Shown: positions 43,537 to 56,556, counted from the stretch's first letter. The stretch is DNA of 64,000 bases from Lunularia cruciata (GCA_948567375.1 OX419755.1:22646517-22710516); one strand, 5' to 3'. The notes: generated by a model from the letters alone, not told the origin. Translations and numbers: made by a program.

Positions 43537-44862
43537 ATCAATGTGCTACCCTATATCAACTTGATAGGAATACATAAATCCTTTGCTAATTGCATAGACA
43601 TGTACTTCTACAAACTCTCAAAATCAACCCAAACCAACTCCTACAACCATAATCAAATATTAAACCTTGCAAGTGAATCAAACTTGCACAAGTCACGTCT
43701 TCAATCCTATTGGATCTAATCAAGTTCCCAATAAGTGGCTGGATATCTCCTACTAGGATCCGTTCTTTTCCTAATCATTGTGCTCCATGCATTCCATTTG
43801 GGCAATTGGTTGGGGTTTTCAATTCTTAGTTGGACATTTGGCAATAAATAACAACTGTTTTACCACAATCTTTCTCTATTTCAAATGCCATATGGTCTCC
43901 ATTAGGTGGCATCAATCTCCATTGGTGTTGTCTCCTCCATCTATGTGTGGTGTGTTTGTAGGTGTTGTGAAGGTCTAGATGAAGACCAAGTTATGATAAC
44001 CAAAGAATCAAAATGTTCAGCCAACTACATGGCTTCTTCCATATGTTTAGGCTCATGTGTGGTTATTTCCAATTTGGTGCATGATTTCAAGCCCCTAAAA
44101 AATTGATCTAGAGCTTCACATTCTATTTTCTTTAGAACTTACATTATGGTGTGATATAATTCTTCACAAACCAATTTGCTTCAATTCTACCAATCTATTA
44201 TAGCATTCATTGTTTGGAATCTCTCAATTATTAACTCTCTTGAATTCTTCTCATATCATGATTGGAGTAACAAATTGCCATTGAGTTTGCTTCACCTAAA
44301 ATTACCACTATAGCTTGGTCACTCCATCTAATTTGCTCAAAGCCAAGAGAATTTGTCTTTGTTCATCTAAAAGATTGACGATTTCAAAATAACATTTGCA
44401 ATCAAATACAAAATTCTCTATTATCCTGGATAGATTTTTACCATCAAATACCTTTAGCTTCAGAAATTGGACTTGCTCTTTTACTTCTCAAAGTGCTAGA
44501 CTCTCTACATGCTCTTATTGTTGATTTTCATTATCTCTCTCTTTCAATAATTGGGTAAGGTGCTTGATCTGTTGCTCCATAACAATGATAAATTTGGGTA
44601 TCATTACCATGATTACTACTTTACCAACTATCTATGTGCAACTATCTAAGTTAACATATAGATGCAACATGTCCACCATCCCCATAATTTATAATTTGAA
44701 GGATCAATGGTTCGTTAGAGAAGGTGATTGCATTCAAAAAATTCTGCCCAAAGCAAGAAATGATGTTGTAGTAGTACATTGACACAAAAATCCTAATGGT
44801 TTGGAGGAAATGGATTTTGTGATCTATAGATTCCATCCATCTCATTCATACTTTAATACCAA
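43537..44862 (-). pseudogene. A3 protease start, recoding stem, gag, leader and priming site
   Basis: From the right: a degenerate priming site at 44849-44862; leader words 'SCFGQNFLNAITFSNEPLIL' (in the frame 44845-44651); gag from about 44604, with 'VFDGKNL' and 'NFVFDCKCYFEI' words; then the recoding region. The stem arms CCTAGTAGG (43757-43749) and CTTATTGGG (43735-43727), with a 13-nt loop, still pair through three G-U wobbles, while the slippery heptamer has decayed to GGAAAAG. Confidence 0.75.
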
Positions 44863-45237
44863 TACAAAAGACCAAGGAGAAAAATAAGAGAATGTAAGTC
44901 TAGAGTGGAAGATTATAATGGGACTCTCAAGTGAGAGAAACTATGAATACCTAGCATGAGCTTGGGCTTTGGTATTTATAGTGAAAGAATATAAGGTTCT
45001 TGAGAACTTCCATCTCAAAGCAATCTACTTGGTATAAAAGCTAAGCTAGCTATTAACTTGGTATGCAAGTTACCCAATTCCTAGAAGGTATTTAGAAGCT
45101 TCCTAAGTGCTTCTAGAACATTCTACCAAGAAGCTTTTTAGATTCTTTTAGAATGTTTTTGAATTTCTAACTATATTTGGCTTATCTGACTAACTCATTA
45201 GCCTTTGATAACTAGTTTCTTACTCCATATTATTATA
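44863..45237 (-). mobile_element. A3 5' LTR
   Basis: TACAAAAGACCAAGG ... CTCCATATTATTATA, with both termini mutated. It is followed by the right ATTGG duplication (45238-45242). Confidence 0.87.
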
Positions 45238-45242
45238 ATTGG

Positions 45243-45684
45243 GAATTTATGTGTACATAAGCATACTAAAAAGACCATCAATTTTTTAAACAAAGAGTAT
45301 GTGAAAATAAATTTAAAGAAATATCTTCAATAACACTACAATAGATCCTAAAGATCTCCTTGAGAATTCAAAGAGAATGAAGCATTCAAAAATTATGCAA
45401 CTTTGAGTAGTACTAAACTAGCCATCATGCATCAACAAATATTACAAAAGAAGAGAAAAAGACAAAAAGTGAGTAAGAAGGTTATTTGTTGAGATTAACT
45501 CACTTAGGTGCTCACTAACCAAACATATCAACCAACACATAAAGAAACATAGAAAATGGAGATATTATATATATATATATATATGGAAAAAAGAAAATTT
45601 CAAGTTATATATCCTTATTTGTAGATAAATAAGTGAGAAATAAAGGAAATAGTTGGTGGTAAGAGACCATAAACGATAAATGCT
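45243..45684. other. No gene recognised; (AT)n at 45565-45585
   Basis: AT-rich DNA into which A3 inserted (right side). Confidence 0.4.
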
Positions 45685-48423
45685 TCAATGGTCTTCACGG
45701 ATCAAATGCATCAAGTATTGGATGGGTTGTTAGATTGATACATGATGGTGTTCTTTGATGATATCTTAATCTATAGCAAGATGTAGATAGAACACATGAA
45801 TCATGTGCAAGAAGTCCTAAGATGACTATGTTAATGGAAATTTTATTGCAAAAGAAGATACATTCTTGGGTCATAAGGTCTCATTGGAGGAGATCAAGAT
45901 GGGAGAGGAGAAATCAAGGGCATTATTGATTAGCCTATTTCAAAAGATACCACAAAATTGTAGGTATTTAATAGATTTACAAGTTTTTGTTAATAGTTTA
46001 TCCACTACTATGCTCATGTGGCCGCAACATTAACCAATCTCTTAAAGAAGATCTCAATTTTTCAATGAACCACCAAGCATAAAGAAACATTCAAGAAACT
46101 AAAGCATATGTATCCATCTTTCAACTATATGATCATCAACTACCTTGTGTCATTGATTTTGATACTTCTAACTTTGTCATTGGATTATGTTGTAATACAA
46201 ATTTCCAAATAGGTTACATCTTTGTGTCTCATTGACTAAGCATTGCATAAACAAGATTACTCTGCTTGGGATTGAAAACAAGTAGCAATGGGATATATCA
46301 CCGAGTAATGGAGACATTATCTCTTGGAGAAACAAGTGATCATGTGAATCTATTAGAAACCTTTGTTGTAGACATTACATTTGGAGCACATGAAGAGTCA
46401 ATGTCATTGATGGGAGGAACAACTATAATTGTTTGACATCAAGCTTGAGTACAAGCCCAACAAGTTCCATATCATCCCAATACCCTATCATGACAATCTG
46501 ATTTGAAAAATCTTCTTGAATCTCTAATCATGGCAACAATAATAATAGTATCTATCAATTGACTCAAAGGTCCAAATTGAGTTTAGAATCACTTTATAGC
46601 AAGACCTCTTCTTTCATTTGGTATAGGGTCATCTTGCATCATATGACAAGGAGTACAATACCTTTTCACTCAAAGATGGACTTATGTATTGTGAGAAACA
46701 CATCTATGTTTCAAGTAAAGGTGATCTACACTATGTGCAAATTCAAGAGGCACATGACGTACCAATTGCAAGATACATAAGGATAGACAAGACCTTGAGT
46801 AGTCTATAATGACAATGGTGGTGTCCAAACATAGCACACAAACTTCAATACTTTGCCCAATCTTGTGAGATTTGCCAATGTAACAAAGCTGAAAACCAAA
46901 ACCAAGTAGATACTCCAACCACTTCCCATCTCATCTGGTCAATAAGAACATGTGAGCTTAGATCTCATCACAGCCTTGCTAAGGACAAACCAAGGTCATA
47001 TAATAATCCTAGTGTTTGTTGATGAGTTTAGTAGCAAATCCATCTGGGACCAACCTTTGATATAGTGGGTGCTCTAATGTTGGCCCAAACCTACTTCAAC
47101 AATATCTTCAAGTCTCATCTCCAATCATGATCCTTGATTCATTGGTAAATTTTGGCAAGCACTCTTCAATATACTTGGCACTAAGCTTGCTTTGTCTATG
47201 GCTTGTCATCCTCAAATTGATATGAAAACCAAACTTGCAAATTGCACCTTGGAGGATATGCTTTGAACCTTTGTTAATGTTCACTATACCAATTGGGATG
47301 CTTGCCTTATGATTGCTAAGTTTGCCAACAATAACTCCAAGCATACAAGCATCAAATTCTCTCTCTTCTTCCTTAATTTGGCCAAGATCCACTTGTTCCA
47401 AATTCTTTTCTTGCTCATTTGTTATCTCTTATTTCTCATACTTCCACCTTCTTCTCCACAATATCTCACTTCTTAAAGCAAGAAAAATTCTATCTACTTG
47501 TTGCTCAAAATTGGCAAATGCAATACATGAATCAACATCATCATGATCTCATCTTTCAACTAGGTGATAAGGTCATTCTTTCTTTTAGAAATCTACCCTT
47601 CTCACTTGATATCCAAGTTCATAAACTTACTCCTAATTAGATAGGTCCATTGGATGTTACCCAAATCATTTCTCTTGTTGCTTATTGACTTGCCTTGCCT
47701 AGTCATATACAAACCACTATGTCTTTTATGTTTCAAAGTTGAAACCTTTGTTTCTAATCCATCTTCCTTTTCCTTTTGTGTCCAATTCCCTCTTTCTCCC
47801 ATCCCTATCAACAATTATGAGGAGTATGAAGTTGATTATATCCTTGCATGTTGTAACATCCAACATGGCACCGATTGACACATTAAGTACAAAAGTTCTT
47901 TGGAAATGGTATCCCCTTCATGATGCCACATGAGCCATCTTTCTCATATCCAAAATGCACAAATGGCCCTCTAGGAGTTTAAAGATTCCATGGTAACAAG
48001 GACGTCACCAACCAGCAAAAGGGAATATGTGAAAATATGGAATTAGCAGACAAGTTAGTAAATGCTAATGAGTTAGAGAATAGAGAAAATTAGCCAAGAA
48101 TTCTCAGAATATTGTTGAAGCATCTTGGTACTTTCCAAGTATCAAGTAGCATGCATGCCAATTGATAGCTTCTTGGAAGCTTCCTAGCTAGTTTAGTTTG
48201 CATAACAAGTAGATAGCTCTTAAGACAAAGCTTCCTAAATGGCTTAGCTTGCATTCCAAGAAGGTAGCTTCTAGTATGAAACTTCCCAAAAGCCTTGTAT
48301 ATTTCTTCTAAATACCAAGCCTAAGCTCATGCTAGGCATTCAAAATCTCTGTCATTTAACAGTCCCAATGTGATCTTCCACTATTATCTTCCATTCTCCT
48401 ATTTCTCTCTTCCATCTTTTATA
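45685..48423 (+). mobile_element. Chromovirus A4, 5'-truncated
   Basis: It starts abruptly within RT ('VFTDQMHQVLDGLL', then FFDDILIYS near 45750) and runs through RNase H, the integrase ('HYTNWDACLMIAKF' region), 'GDKVILSFRNLPFSLDIQV' (47560-47625) and a remnant chromodomain to its 3' LTR. No gag or 5' LTR was found. It is heavily decayed and older than A1. Confidence 0.8.
48029..48423 (+). mobile_element. A4 3' LTR
   Basis: TGTGAAAATATGGAA ... CATCTTTTATA, preceded by a decayed purine tract 'agcaaaagggaata'. The heat-shock trimer is mutated here. Confidence 0.75.
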
Positions 48424-48639
48424 CATTTCAAGATTGCAATCTATGAAGATCAACTTTGATGATGAAGTTCAAGGATGATTTTTTACTATCATCATTACTT
48501 GATAGTTGAGTAGCAGCAATCATAGCATTTATTTTTTCATCAAGATAAGGAATTTCAAGTTTGAGAGTATGAAGTGAATGAAGACATTCATATACATAAT
48601 TTTTCAAAATCATCAAGTGCGGTACTATTTATGGAAAGC
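48424..48639. other. No gene recognised between A4 and the copia element
   Basis: It may contain the gag N-terminus of the copia element. I find no copy of the copia LTR here, so its 5' LTR is missing. Confidence 0.3.
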
Positions 48640-48744
48640 AAAAATAAAAGACCTAAGTAAGGTCAGAGTTAGAGAAATGGTAGATCAAAGTTAAGGACAA
48701 GAGTTGAGTCAATAAGCCATAAGGAATTATGTAAAGAAATTGTG

Positions 48745-48930
48745 TGCTAAAATTGCAATAAGCCTAGTTACTTCAAGAATCAATATAAAAGTCCAAAGAA
48801 GAGGGAGAACTTGTGAATGTAGAAACAAAAAAAAGATGCACTTGTTTGTTATGTAAAGTGTCCCATAAAATCTTGGGTTATAGATTTTGTTGCATCTTTG
48901 CACTCTATTTCATGTAAAGAGTTGATGCAA
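48745..48930 (+). pseudogene. Copia gag zinc knuckle and protease remnant
   Basis: A frame gives 'C.NCNKPSYFKNQY', a CCHC knuckle with a stop at one position and His and the last Cys changed to Tyr. About 40 codons on, 'KSWVIDFVASLHSI' corresponds to the protease active site with the usual D-S/T-G-A now D-F-V-A. Confidence 0.6.
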
Positions 48931-49199
48931 AATTTTTTTATAAGAAAACTTGGAACGGTTACCTTGTTGAAAAGAAATCCCTATTTATCAAAGGAAAATG
49001 CAATGTGGAATTAAAGACCTCCCAAGGATCAATATGGACCTTGACAGATATCCAATATCCAACAAAAGAGGAATTTGATTTGCATAGATCAGCTAGATGA
49101 AGAAGGATATCAAACATCCTTTTAAAGTGGGCAATGGAAACCTACTTGGGGAAATTTGATTTTGGTTTGAGGACAAAAAGTTGGAACCCTATATGTTAC

Positions 49200-50217
49200 A
49201 GGAAAATTAGACCATTTGATGACAACCACTAATGCAATTTTTTCTTTGATCTTATGGCACCAAAGACTTGGTCACATGAGTGAGAAGGATATAGAGCAGT
49301 TAGTTGCCAATGGCCAGATCAAAGAGTTGAAGATTGTTCAACTTGGCTTTTGTAAACCATGTGTTTTGAGAAAGCAAAATTGAGTTACCTTCACAAAGGC
49401 CACAAGAGTACCAAAAGCATGAAAGCAAGAATTTATACAAATAGATGTGCATGGCACAACTTCAGTCAAGTCACGTGCAGGATCTTGCTACTATATCACC
49501 TTCACAGAAATATGATTTATTTTTTGAAAAATAAATCAGATGTATTCAATGTTTTCAAGCAATAGAAATCTGAGGTTCAAAACCAATCAGGTTTGAAAAT
49601 CAAATGCTTGAAATTTGATAATGGTTGAGAGTATAGTAGCAATGAGTTTAGAGAGTAGTGTGCAAAGAATAGGATAAGAATGATCAAAACTATCTCTTAG
49701 ACACCACAAAAAAATGGTGTCATTGAATGCTTGAATAGAACTCTCAATAAGAGTTAAATCCATGAGACTACAAGTAGGGTTACCGAAAAAATTTAGGCAG
49801 AGGCAATTAGCACAACTACATACCTCATAAATCAAGGATCCTCCGTCCCTTTTGGATTCAAGATCCTTAAGGAGGAATCAAGAAAGGAAGTGAATCTCTC
49901 ACACTTGAGAACCTTAGATTGTGTCTCATATGCAAGGATTCAAGATAGTGATAGGGACAAGCTTGATTCAAAATTAAAGAAGTATTTCTTCACTGGATAC
50001 AGATTAGATGACATGGTTATCATCTCTAAAATGAAGATGATGGAAAAGTGCTAAAAGTATAGATGTTATTTTCCTTGAGAATGTTATGTACAAAGATAAG
50101 CTTGGATCATGTTCTGAGGTTTAAAAAGAACAAGCACAAGTAGTGTTGGAAGACATTTCAAAGAATGATGGTGTACAAAATAGGGAGTTAGTAGATATTT
50201 GAGAGTTCATACCAAAT
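49200..50217 (+). pseudogene. Copia integrase remnant
   Basis: 'LWHQRLGHMSEKDIEQL' with downstream 'CKPCVLRKQN' forms the HHCC zinc finger (49250-49380). The core follows with 'IQIDVHGTTSVKS' (first Asp, near 49440), 'LKFDNG.EYSSNEF' (second Asp, near 49611) and 'PQKNGVIECLNRTL' (Glu, near 49705-49745). Stops interrupt it. Here a solo B LTR follows before RT. Confidence 0.8.
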
Positions 50218-50342
50218 TGTAACATTCAAAAAACAAAAGCACACACGATTGGAATTTTCAAAAAACTCTAATGCCCCCAAAGGGACACTTTGTCTTTATT
50301 ATATAGCAAAGGGTATCATCTTTGAGGAAGCTATATCCTTAG

Positions 50343-50408
<66 letters not shown>

Positions 50409-50771
50409 TGATATGTCAGCTCTAGTTCCATTTGGTTGGTCAAACAAGTTTGACCAAAGTGAATCTTTTGGGAATATTTATGTAGGAAGCTAAAAATAAC
50501 ATAGAAGAAGTACCATTGGAAAGATCTCAATGAGACAAACCTAATCTCTTTAAAGGAGAGTGAAATCCATTTTAAGGCCTAATTCTTTTGTTTAGGCCTC
50601 AAAAATTAGTTTTGAAGTTTTTGGTGTATTTTTTACCTCTACTCTATTAGTGAAAGCTCTCTTTGGTGACTCTTCTATTTGATCTACTAAAACCATCATG
50701 CATAATATCTCTAGAGATATTACCAAACCAATTTTCACCTTTAGGTAATTTATCTAGCTAATTGTATTACA
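50218..50771 (-). mobile_element. Solo LTR, family B short form, with (TA)n expansion
   Basis: TGTAACATTCAAAAA ... GCTAATTGTATTACA, 554 bp including a (TA)n run at 50345-50405. It carries only one copy of the ~156-bp U3 unit that is doubled in the long form. Flanks CAAAT and AAGAT agree at three of five positions. Confidence 0.82.
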
Positions 50772-51059
50772 AAGATCCAATCATGCTTACAATAATTGGA
50801 GTAGATCTACTAGATTGCAAGAAGTAATAGAGAGGTATTCTGTATCCATGTATTACTTACTCCCAACAAAAAATGGTGAACTTGAGTGCTACTCAAAGGA
50901 AATGGAAAAGGAGGATTGATTGTAGTGGAGCTTGCAATGAAGGAAGAGGTCTCATCCTTAAAGAATAATGAGACTTGGTCATTGACCAAGCTGCCAAAGG
51001 GAAAAGAATGCATTGCAAAACAAATGGGTGTACAAAATCAAGGAAGACCATGATGGAAG

Positions 51060-51640
51060 CAAGTAGAACAAGTAGAACAAGATGAAACTTGTGGAAAAAG
51101 GTTTTCAAAAAACTAAAGGTATAGATTACAATGAGATTTTCTCTCCCATAGTTAAGATGACTACCATTAGATTAGTCTTGGGTCTTGTGATTGGAAAGGA
51201 TTTGCATCTGGAGCAACTAGATGTGAAACAACATTTCTACATGGAGACCTTGAAAAAGATGTCTATATGGCACAACTAGAGGGATTTCAAATCAATAACA
51301 AGGTGGACATGGTCTGCAAGTTGTTGAAGAGCTTCTATTGTATGAAAAAAGCTCATCAATAATGGTACTTGAAATTTGAAGGCTTTATGGCTAGCAATGG
51401 TTAATGAAGTAACAATGATCAAAATAGATCATTGTTACTTCATTAAATCATTTTTTGATTCATATATCATCTTTTTGCTTTATGTTGATGACATATTGGT
51501 TTGTGGATTCAACATGAGGGTAATCAACAAACTAAAGTGCACATTATCTAATGTATTTGAAATGAAAGATCTAGGTCCTTCACAATAGATATTCGGAATG
51601 AGGATTAGCAAAGGGAGACTTGCAAGTATCTTGCAGTTGT
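51060..51640 (+). pseudogene. Copia reverse transcriptase remnant
   Basis: Frame 51082-51279 gives 'LVEKGFQKTKGIDYNEIFSP' and 'LEQLDVKQHFYMETL' (palm motif A, Asp kept, AF to QH). Frame 51376-51588 gives YVDDILVCG near 51481, the intact catalytic box. Frame breaks lie between. Confidence 0.85.
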
Positions 51641-51899
51641 CTCAAGAGTAGTAAATCAAGAAGTTGGTGGACAGATTTGGTCTTTAGAATGCTATTATTT
51701 GAATCACTCCCTTGGAAAGTCACTTCAAACTCTCAGGAGCAATCACTAAGAATTTATGCAAATAGAGAGGGAGAGTACATTAAGAAAGTACTTATGCATC
51801 TATAATTGGAAATTTGATGTATAAAAAGGTATGCACTAGGCCAAACATTGTTCATGTAGTGGGAGTTGTAAATACATTCATGTCAAACCCAAGAAGAGA

Positions 51900-52364
51900 G
51901 CATTAGGAAGTAGTAAAATGGTTGTTATGCTACTTGAAAGGTACATTTGATAAGGCACTTTGCTTAAAGCAAATAGAAGTTATTTTAGAGTGTTTCACTA
52001 ATGCAGATTTGGAAGGAAACTTGGATAACAGAAAGAACACAACAAGGTACATGTTTACATTGGGTGGTACTACCATTAATTGGATGTCTCAATTAAAAAA
52101 TAATGTTGCTCTTTCTACTACAAAATTTGAATACATGACCATCTCAAAGGCTAGCAAAGAGGTGATTTGGTTGAAAAACTTTATGGTAGAGCTAGGCAAG
52201 AACAAGATGATAATAGTATCTATAGTGATAGCCAGAGTGATATCAATCTTGCAAAGAATCTTGTGTTTCATCCAAGACAAAGCACATTAAATTGAGGTCA
52301 TTTCATTTGTGAGCTAATAGATGGTGAAGTATTGATTTTGGTAAAGATTTTTGGAGTAAGCAAT
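51900..52364 (+). pseudogene. Copia RNase H remnant, interrupted by element B
   Basis: 'KWLLCYLKGTFDKALCLKQ', 'TRYMFTLGGTTINWMSQ' and 'TTKFEYMTISKASKEVIWL' follow in the copia order. The last part, 'DILTKIFTKIVTIGKLKQC'-like, resumes after element B at 58972. Confidence 0.85.
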
Positions 52365-53102
52365 TGTAATACTCCGAGGACAAGAGAAGAGAGAAAACAC
52401 AGATTGCACACTCAAACATCCGACGCCCCAAGGGAGCACCTTCTCTTTATTATATAGACAAAGAGGATCTCCTCCAAGGAAGCTCCACCATAGGATTAGG
52501 GACATAGATAGGTGACATGTCAGCAAGCTCCACCCTTGGATTACTGACTTGGATGGGTGACCTGTCTGGTCTAGGTCCAATCTGGTTGGTCAAACAAGCT
52601 TTGACCGGAGGGAATCTTTTAGGGAATCTTCCTATAGGAATCTTAGAATCACATGAGTAAGGTACCGTTGGAAAGCTCTTGACGAGACAAACCAAGGGGG
52701 AGGGAAGGCCAGCCTTTCCTCCGTTGGGGGGGAATCTGCACATTTTTTAGGCCTAATTCATCCGTTTAGGCCTCCGAAATTGCCTTCAAAGATTTCAGGC
52801 ATATTTTGGTTCCTCCTCTATTAGTAGAAGTCCCCTTTTGGTGATATCTCTTTCTGATCTGTTTAGTCCATCATGTGAAACCTCCTTCCAGATGTTACCA
52901 AACCAATTCTCACCTTTAAATCATATGTCTAGCTATTGGTTCTAAGGTTCTCAAGTCTATTTCGGTTTTTGCCCTATTAGTAGAAGTACTCTTTTGGTGA
53001 TACTTCTATCTGATCTATTTTGACCATCATGTATAACATCATTCTAGATGTTACCAAACCAAATTTCACATCTAGATCATATGGCTAACCTTTGGTATTA
53101 CA
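52365..53102 (-). mobile_element. B 3' LTR (long form)
   Basis: Minus strand TGTAATACCAAAGG ... CCTCGGAGTATTACA. The first ~310 bases contain a ~156-bp unit twice (compare 52818 and 52974, 'ctattagtagaagt'). 'TATATAATAAAG' at 52445-52457 may serve as TATA box and polyadenylation signal. Confidence 0.93.
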
Positions 53103-53117
53103 GACCTCCCTCCTTTT
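53103..53117 (-). promoter_or_regulatory. B polypurine tract
   Basis: AAAAGGAGGGAGGTC on the minus strand, between the pol stop and the 3' LTR. Confidence 0.85.
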
Positions 53118-56100
53118 AATACGCAACGTCCTCGTTGTGCAATTGTTGCTCAAATGCTTGCACCAACACCGGTGCATGTGCCAAATTGGCAGCGGGTTCC
53201 TAGGTTGCTTCATAGAGAGGGTAACCTTTCCATTGTACTAGATATTCCACCCGCGGATGGCGAGTACCACGCATGCGCTTTTGGAGAATCCGCTCTACTT
53301 CATATTCCTCTGTGCCATCAATGACTGTCGGACAAGGTCGAATGTCTTGTGTGGAAGTACCTTGGCCTGATCAGGGAGCATATCTGCATAATAGGGAGAC
53401 ATGGAATACTGGATGGATCTTCATGTGTGGTGGTAGCTCAAGGTGATAGGCCACAGCGCCGATGCGACGAAGAATCGAGAAAGGCCCAATAAAACGAGGT
53501 CTGAGCTTACGAGATCCAACTAATGTGAGATTGGTTGTCGATAGCCACACTTGATCCCCAACATTGAACTCCATATGCCTACGGTGTGCATCAGCATACT
53601 GCTTTTGTCGATTTTGCGCAATCTGTAACCTGTGCTTGGCGCTCTCCACACCTTGTTGGATTCTAGAAACAAATGTGTTGACTGCATCAACCTTGGTAGT
53701 CATTGGACGGATCTTCATCAAGCTAGAAGGTGTGAAGGGATGCTCACCATACATGAGGAAGAACGGAGTGACCTAGGTGGAGGCATTCACTGAATTGTTG
53801 TAAGCGAATTCCACCAACGGTAGTAGGGTGTCCCACCTCTCTTGCTCTTCTAAGGTGAAGCCGCGTAACATGTCTTCAATCGTGCGATTAGCCCGCTCTG
53901 TTTGGCCATCTGTTTGTGGGTGGTAAGCTGTAGACATGGCCAACTTGGTTTTGAAGAAACCAAAGAGTGTTCGCCAAAACAAACTAGTGAATTGGGTGCC
54001 TCTATCGGTGATGAGTACTCTAGACAAGCCATGGTGAGCAAAGACTGCATCTAAGTATAGTTGAGCTAGTTGTGGAGCGGTCACCTCCTTGGTGGTAGGG
54101 CGTACATGAATCATTTTGCTGAGCCGGTCCACAAAGACGACAATGGAGTCAAACCCTGAGGTGGTCTTGGGTAATTCACAGATGAGATCCATACTCACTT
54201 GTTCCCAATGTTGGGTAGGAGTGGGAAGAGGTTGAAGGAGCCCTGCAGGAGCTTGATTAGAAGCTTTGTTCTGTTGACAAAGTAGGCAGCTACGCACATA
54301 GTCCATCACGTCGTTGCTCATCTTGGGCCAATAGTAATGGCGCTTGACTGCCTCCAAGGTCTTGTCCACTCCGACATGAGCTGCAATGGCCAAATCATGA
54401 CATTCCGCTAGAATGGTGGTGCGTAATTCTGGGACATTTGGGATCCACAATCGGCCCTCTCGAAAGGTGAGTCCTTGGGTGCTGGTGACACCTTTGGACG
54501 CTTGTGCTTCTACAATCTGTGGGTCAGTTTTTGTAGCAGCTAGAATCTCTTGCCAGAATTCAGGGTTAATCTTAACCTCTGCCGCCAAGTTGTTGGCCAT
54601 TGGCATGCGGGTGAACGCATCTGCAAGTTGCTTCTTACCTTCCACGTAGGTGATTGTCATGTTGAAGCGTTGTCGCCACTCTGCCCACCAAATTTGGCGA
54701 CGAGATAGATCCTTCTGCGTCTCGAGGTAGACTAGAGGTTTGTGGTCTGTCTCTACTACAAATGCCTTCTCGCCCAGGTAGTGCTTCCAATGCTTGGTTG
54801 CTAGAACAATGGCCAGCTCTTCTTGTTTTGTGGTGTGGTAGTTGCGCTCTGCCGGTAACAACTTTTGAGAGAAATATGCAATTGGATGCCATCCGTCATG
54901 CCACTCTTGTTGTAGGACTGCTCCTATTGCTACGCCTGATGCATCCGTAGCCAACTTGATTGGACGTTTTGGGTCATACCACTTCAAGATTGGTGCATGT
55001 AGCAAGGCGGCCTTCAATTCTTGAAAGGCCAACTCTTGTGCAGATCCCCATGTCCACTTCTTTCCCTTGCCAAGTAGTGCCGTTAAAGGCTGTGCAACCT
55101 TGGAGAAGTCCTTGACAAATCTACGATAGAATCCCGTCAACCCCAAGAAGCTCTTAAGTTGAGTCTGATCTTCGGGGGCACTCCATTTTTGAATGACCTC
55201 TATTTTATCTGTCAATACTTGAATGCCCTCTGCACTTACTCTATGCCCTAAGTAGTCTACTTCAGACTTGCCAAACTCACACTTTGAGATTTTGGCGTAC
55301 AACTGATTCTGTCTTAGAATCTGGAGGACCTCTCATAGATGTTGTTTGTGTTCTGTCATTGTGCTACTATATACTAAGATATCATCCAAGAAGACAATAA
55401 TAGACTTATCCAAGTATGGACAAAATATGTCATTCATTAGGCTCATGAAAGTGGCAGGCGCATTGGTGAGGCCAAAAGGCATCACAAGGTACTCAAAGTG
55501 GCCATACCTGGTTTGAAAGGCAATTTTGTACACATCCTCCTCTGCAATTCGGATTTGATTGTAACCGCTCCGCAAGTCCAGTTTGGTGAAGTATCTCGCT
55601 CCATGGAGTTGATCAAACAGGTCATCCATGCGAGGTAAGGGGTATTTGTTCTTCACTATTTGCTGATTGAGACCCCGATAGTCAATGCACATGCGCATTG
55701 TACCATCCTTCTTCTTCACAAACAAGACAGGGGCCCCATATGGTGATACGCTAGGTTGGATGAACCCTTTCTGTAGCATCTCCTCAATTTGAGTCTTACA
55801 CTCCTCCAACTCATGAGGTGATAGGCAATATGGGGCCTTACAAGGAGGTGTCTTCCCCGGGAGTGTCTCTATTTTGTGATCTACTCGCCTTTTAGGTGGT
55901 AATCCTGAGGGTAGATCATCGGGAAAGACATCTTGAAACTCATCCACCACATCCTTCAATTTCTCAGGAATTTGTCCAGCGAGTTGTGCACTCTGGACTT
56001 CTCTTATTAGACCCAAAAAACATCTATCGGTCTTACAGACAGTTGTCGTCCCTACGACATATAGAGGCAGTTTCTGCCTGTGTGATTTTTCTTTAACCCC

Positions 56101-56556
56101 AATGATTGACCATTGGTGGGTTCTCACTACTTTCTTCCTCCAATCCACCATTGGGTTGTACTGCTCCATCCATGGCATGCCTAAAATTGCATCATAACGG
56201 GCTAACTGTATCACTCGCCACTCAATTGCTTCCTGATATTCTCCTACAGAGAGGGTTACCCGTCTAGGTAATGATTCAATCCTCTCTGTTTGCCCATTTG
56301 GTAACTCTACTTCTTCACTTCCATCTCTCTCTAGATCCATTCCCAATCTGATTGCAACATAGCAAGACAAGAAATTCTTTGTTGCTCCCGGATCTATTAA
56401 TACTCTCACCTGATTACCTTCTAGGATTCCATTCACAACAATCAATTGTGAGGTTGCCTTTCGGGATCTTTGCGCATTATTCTTCTTCCTTCCCTCGCTT
56501 CTCTGCTTCCTTATTGAGCCAGTAAGGCCGCGAGGTACATTTACTGGCGATCTTTG
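53116..56556 (-). pseudogene. B pol: protease, RT, RNase H, integrase, chromodomain
   Basis: The frame is entered in -1 from gag. Protease '[13 protein letters not shown]' near 56370 has the usual Ser/Thr after the catalytic Asp replaced by Pro. RT has '[19 protein letters not shown]' and FLDDILVYS near 55370; RNase H '[15 protein letters not shown]' and 'TDHKPLVYL'. Integrase shows '[19 protein letters not shown]', '[12 protein letters not shown]', 'VSMDLICEL', '[10 protein letters not shown]' and '[11 protein letters not shown]'. The chromodomain is 'EEYEVERILQKRMR ... QWKGYPLYEAT'. Stops at about 55335 (TGA), 53773 (TAG) and 53373-53371 (TGA), and a TAG in the chromodomain where TGG is expected, break four otherwise open blocks. 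Confidence 0.93.

Larger units (their letters stand above)
26931..45237 (-). mobile_element. Chromovirus A3, outermost element of the nest
   Basis: A Ty3/gypsy element on the minus strand with LTRs at 26931-27271 and 44863-45237. It is flanked by perfect 5-bp duplications ATTGG (26926-26930 and 45238-45242). A2 splits it within the integrase zinc-finger region, and two solo A LTRs interrupt it at 41772 and 43112. Internal order from the right is leader, gag, protease, RT, RNase H, integrase and C-terminus, all decayed. It is the oldest of the nested copies by LTR divergence and nesting. Confidence 0.9.
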
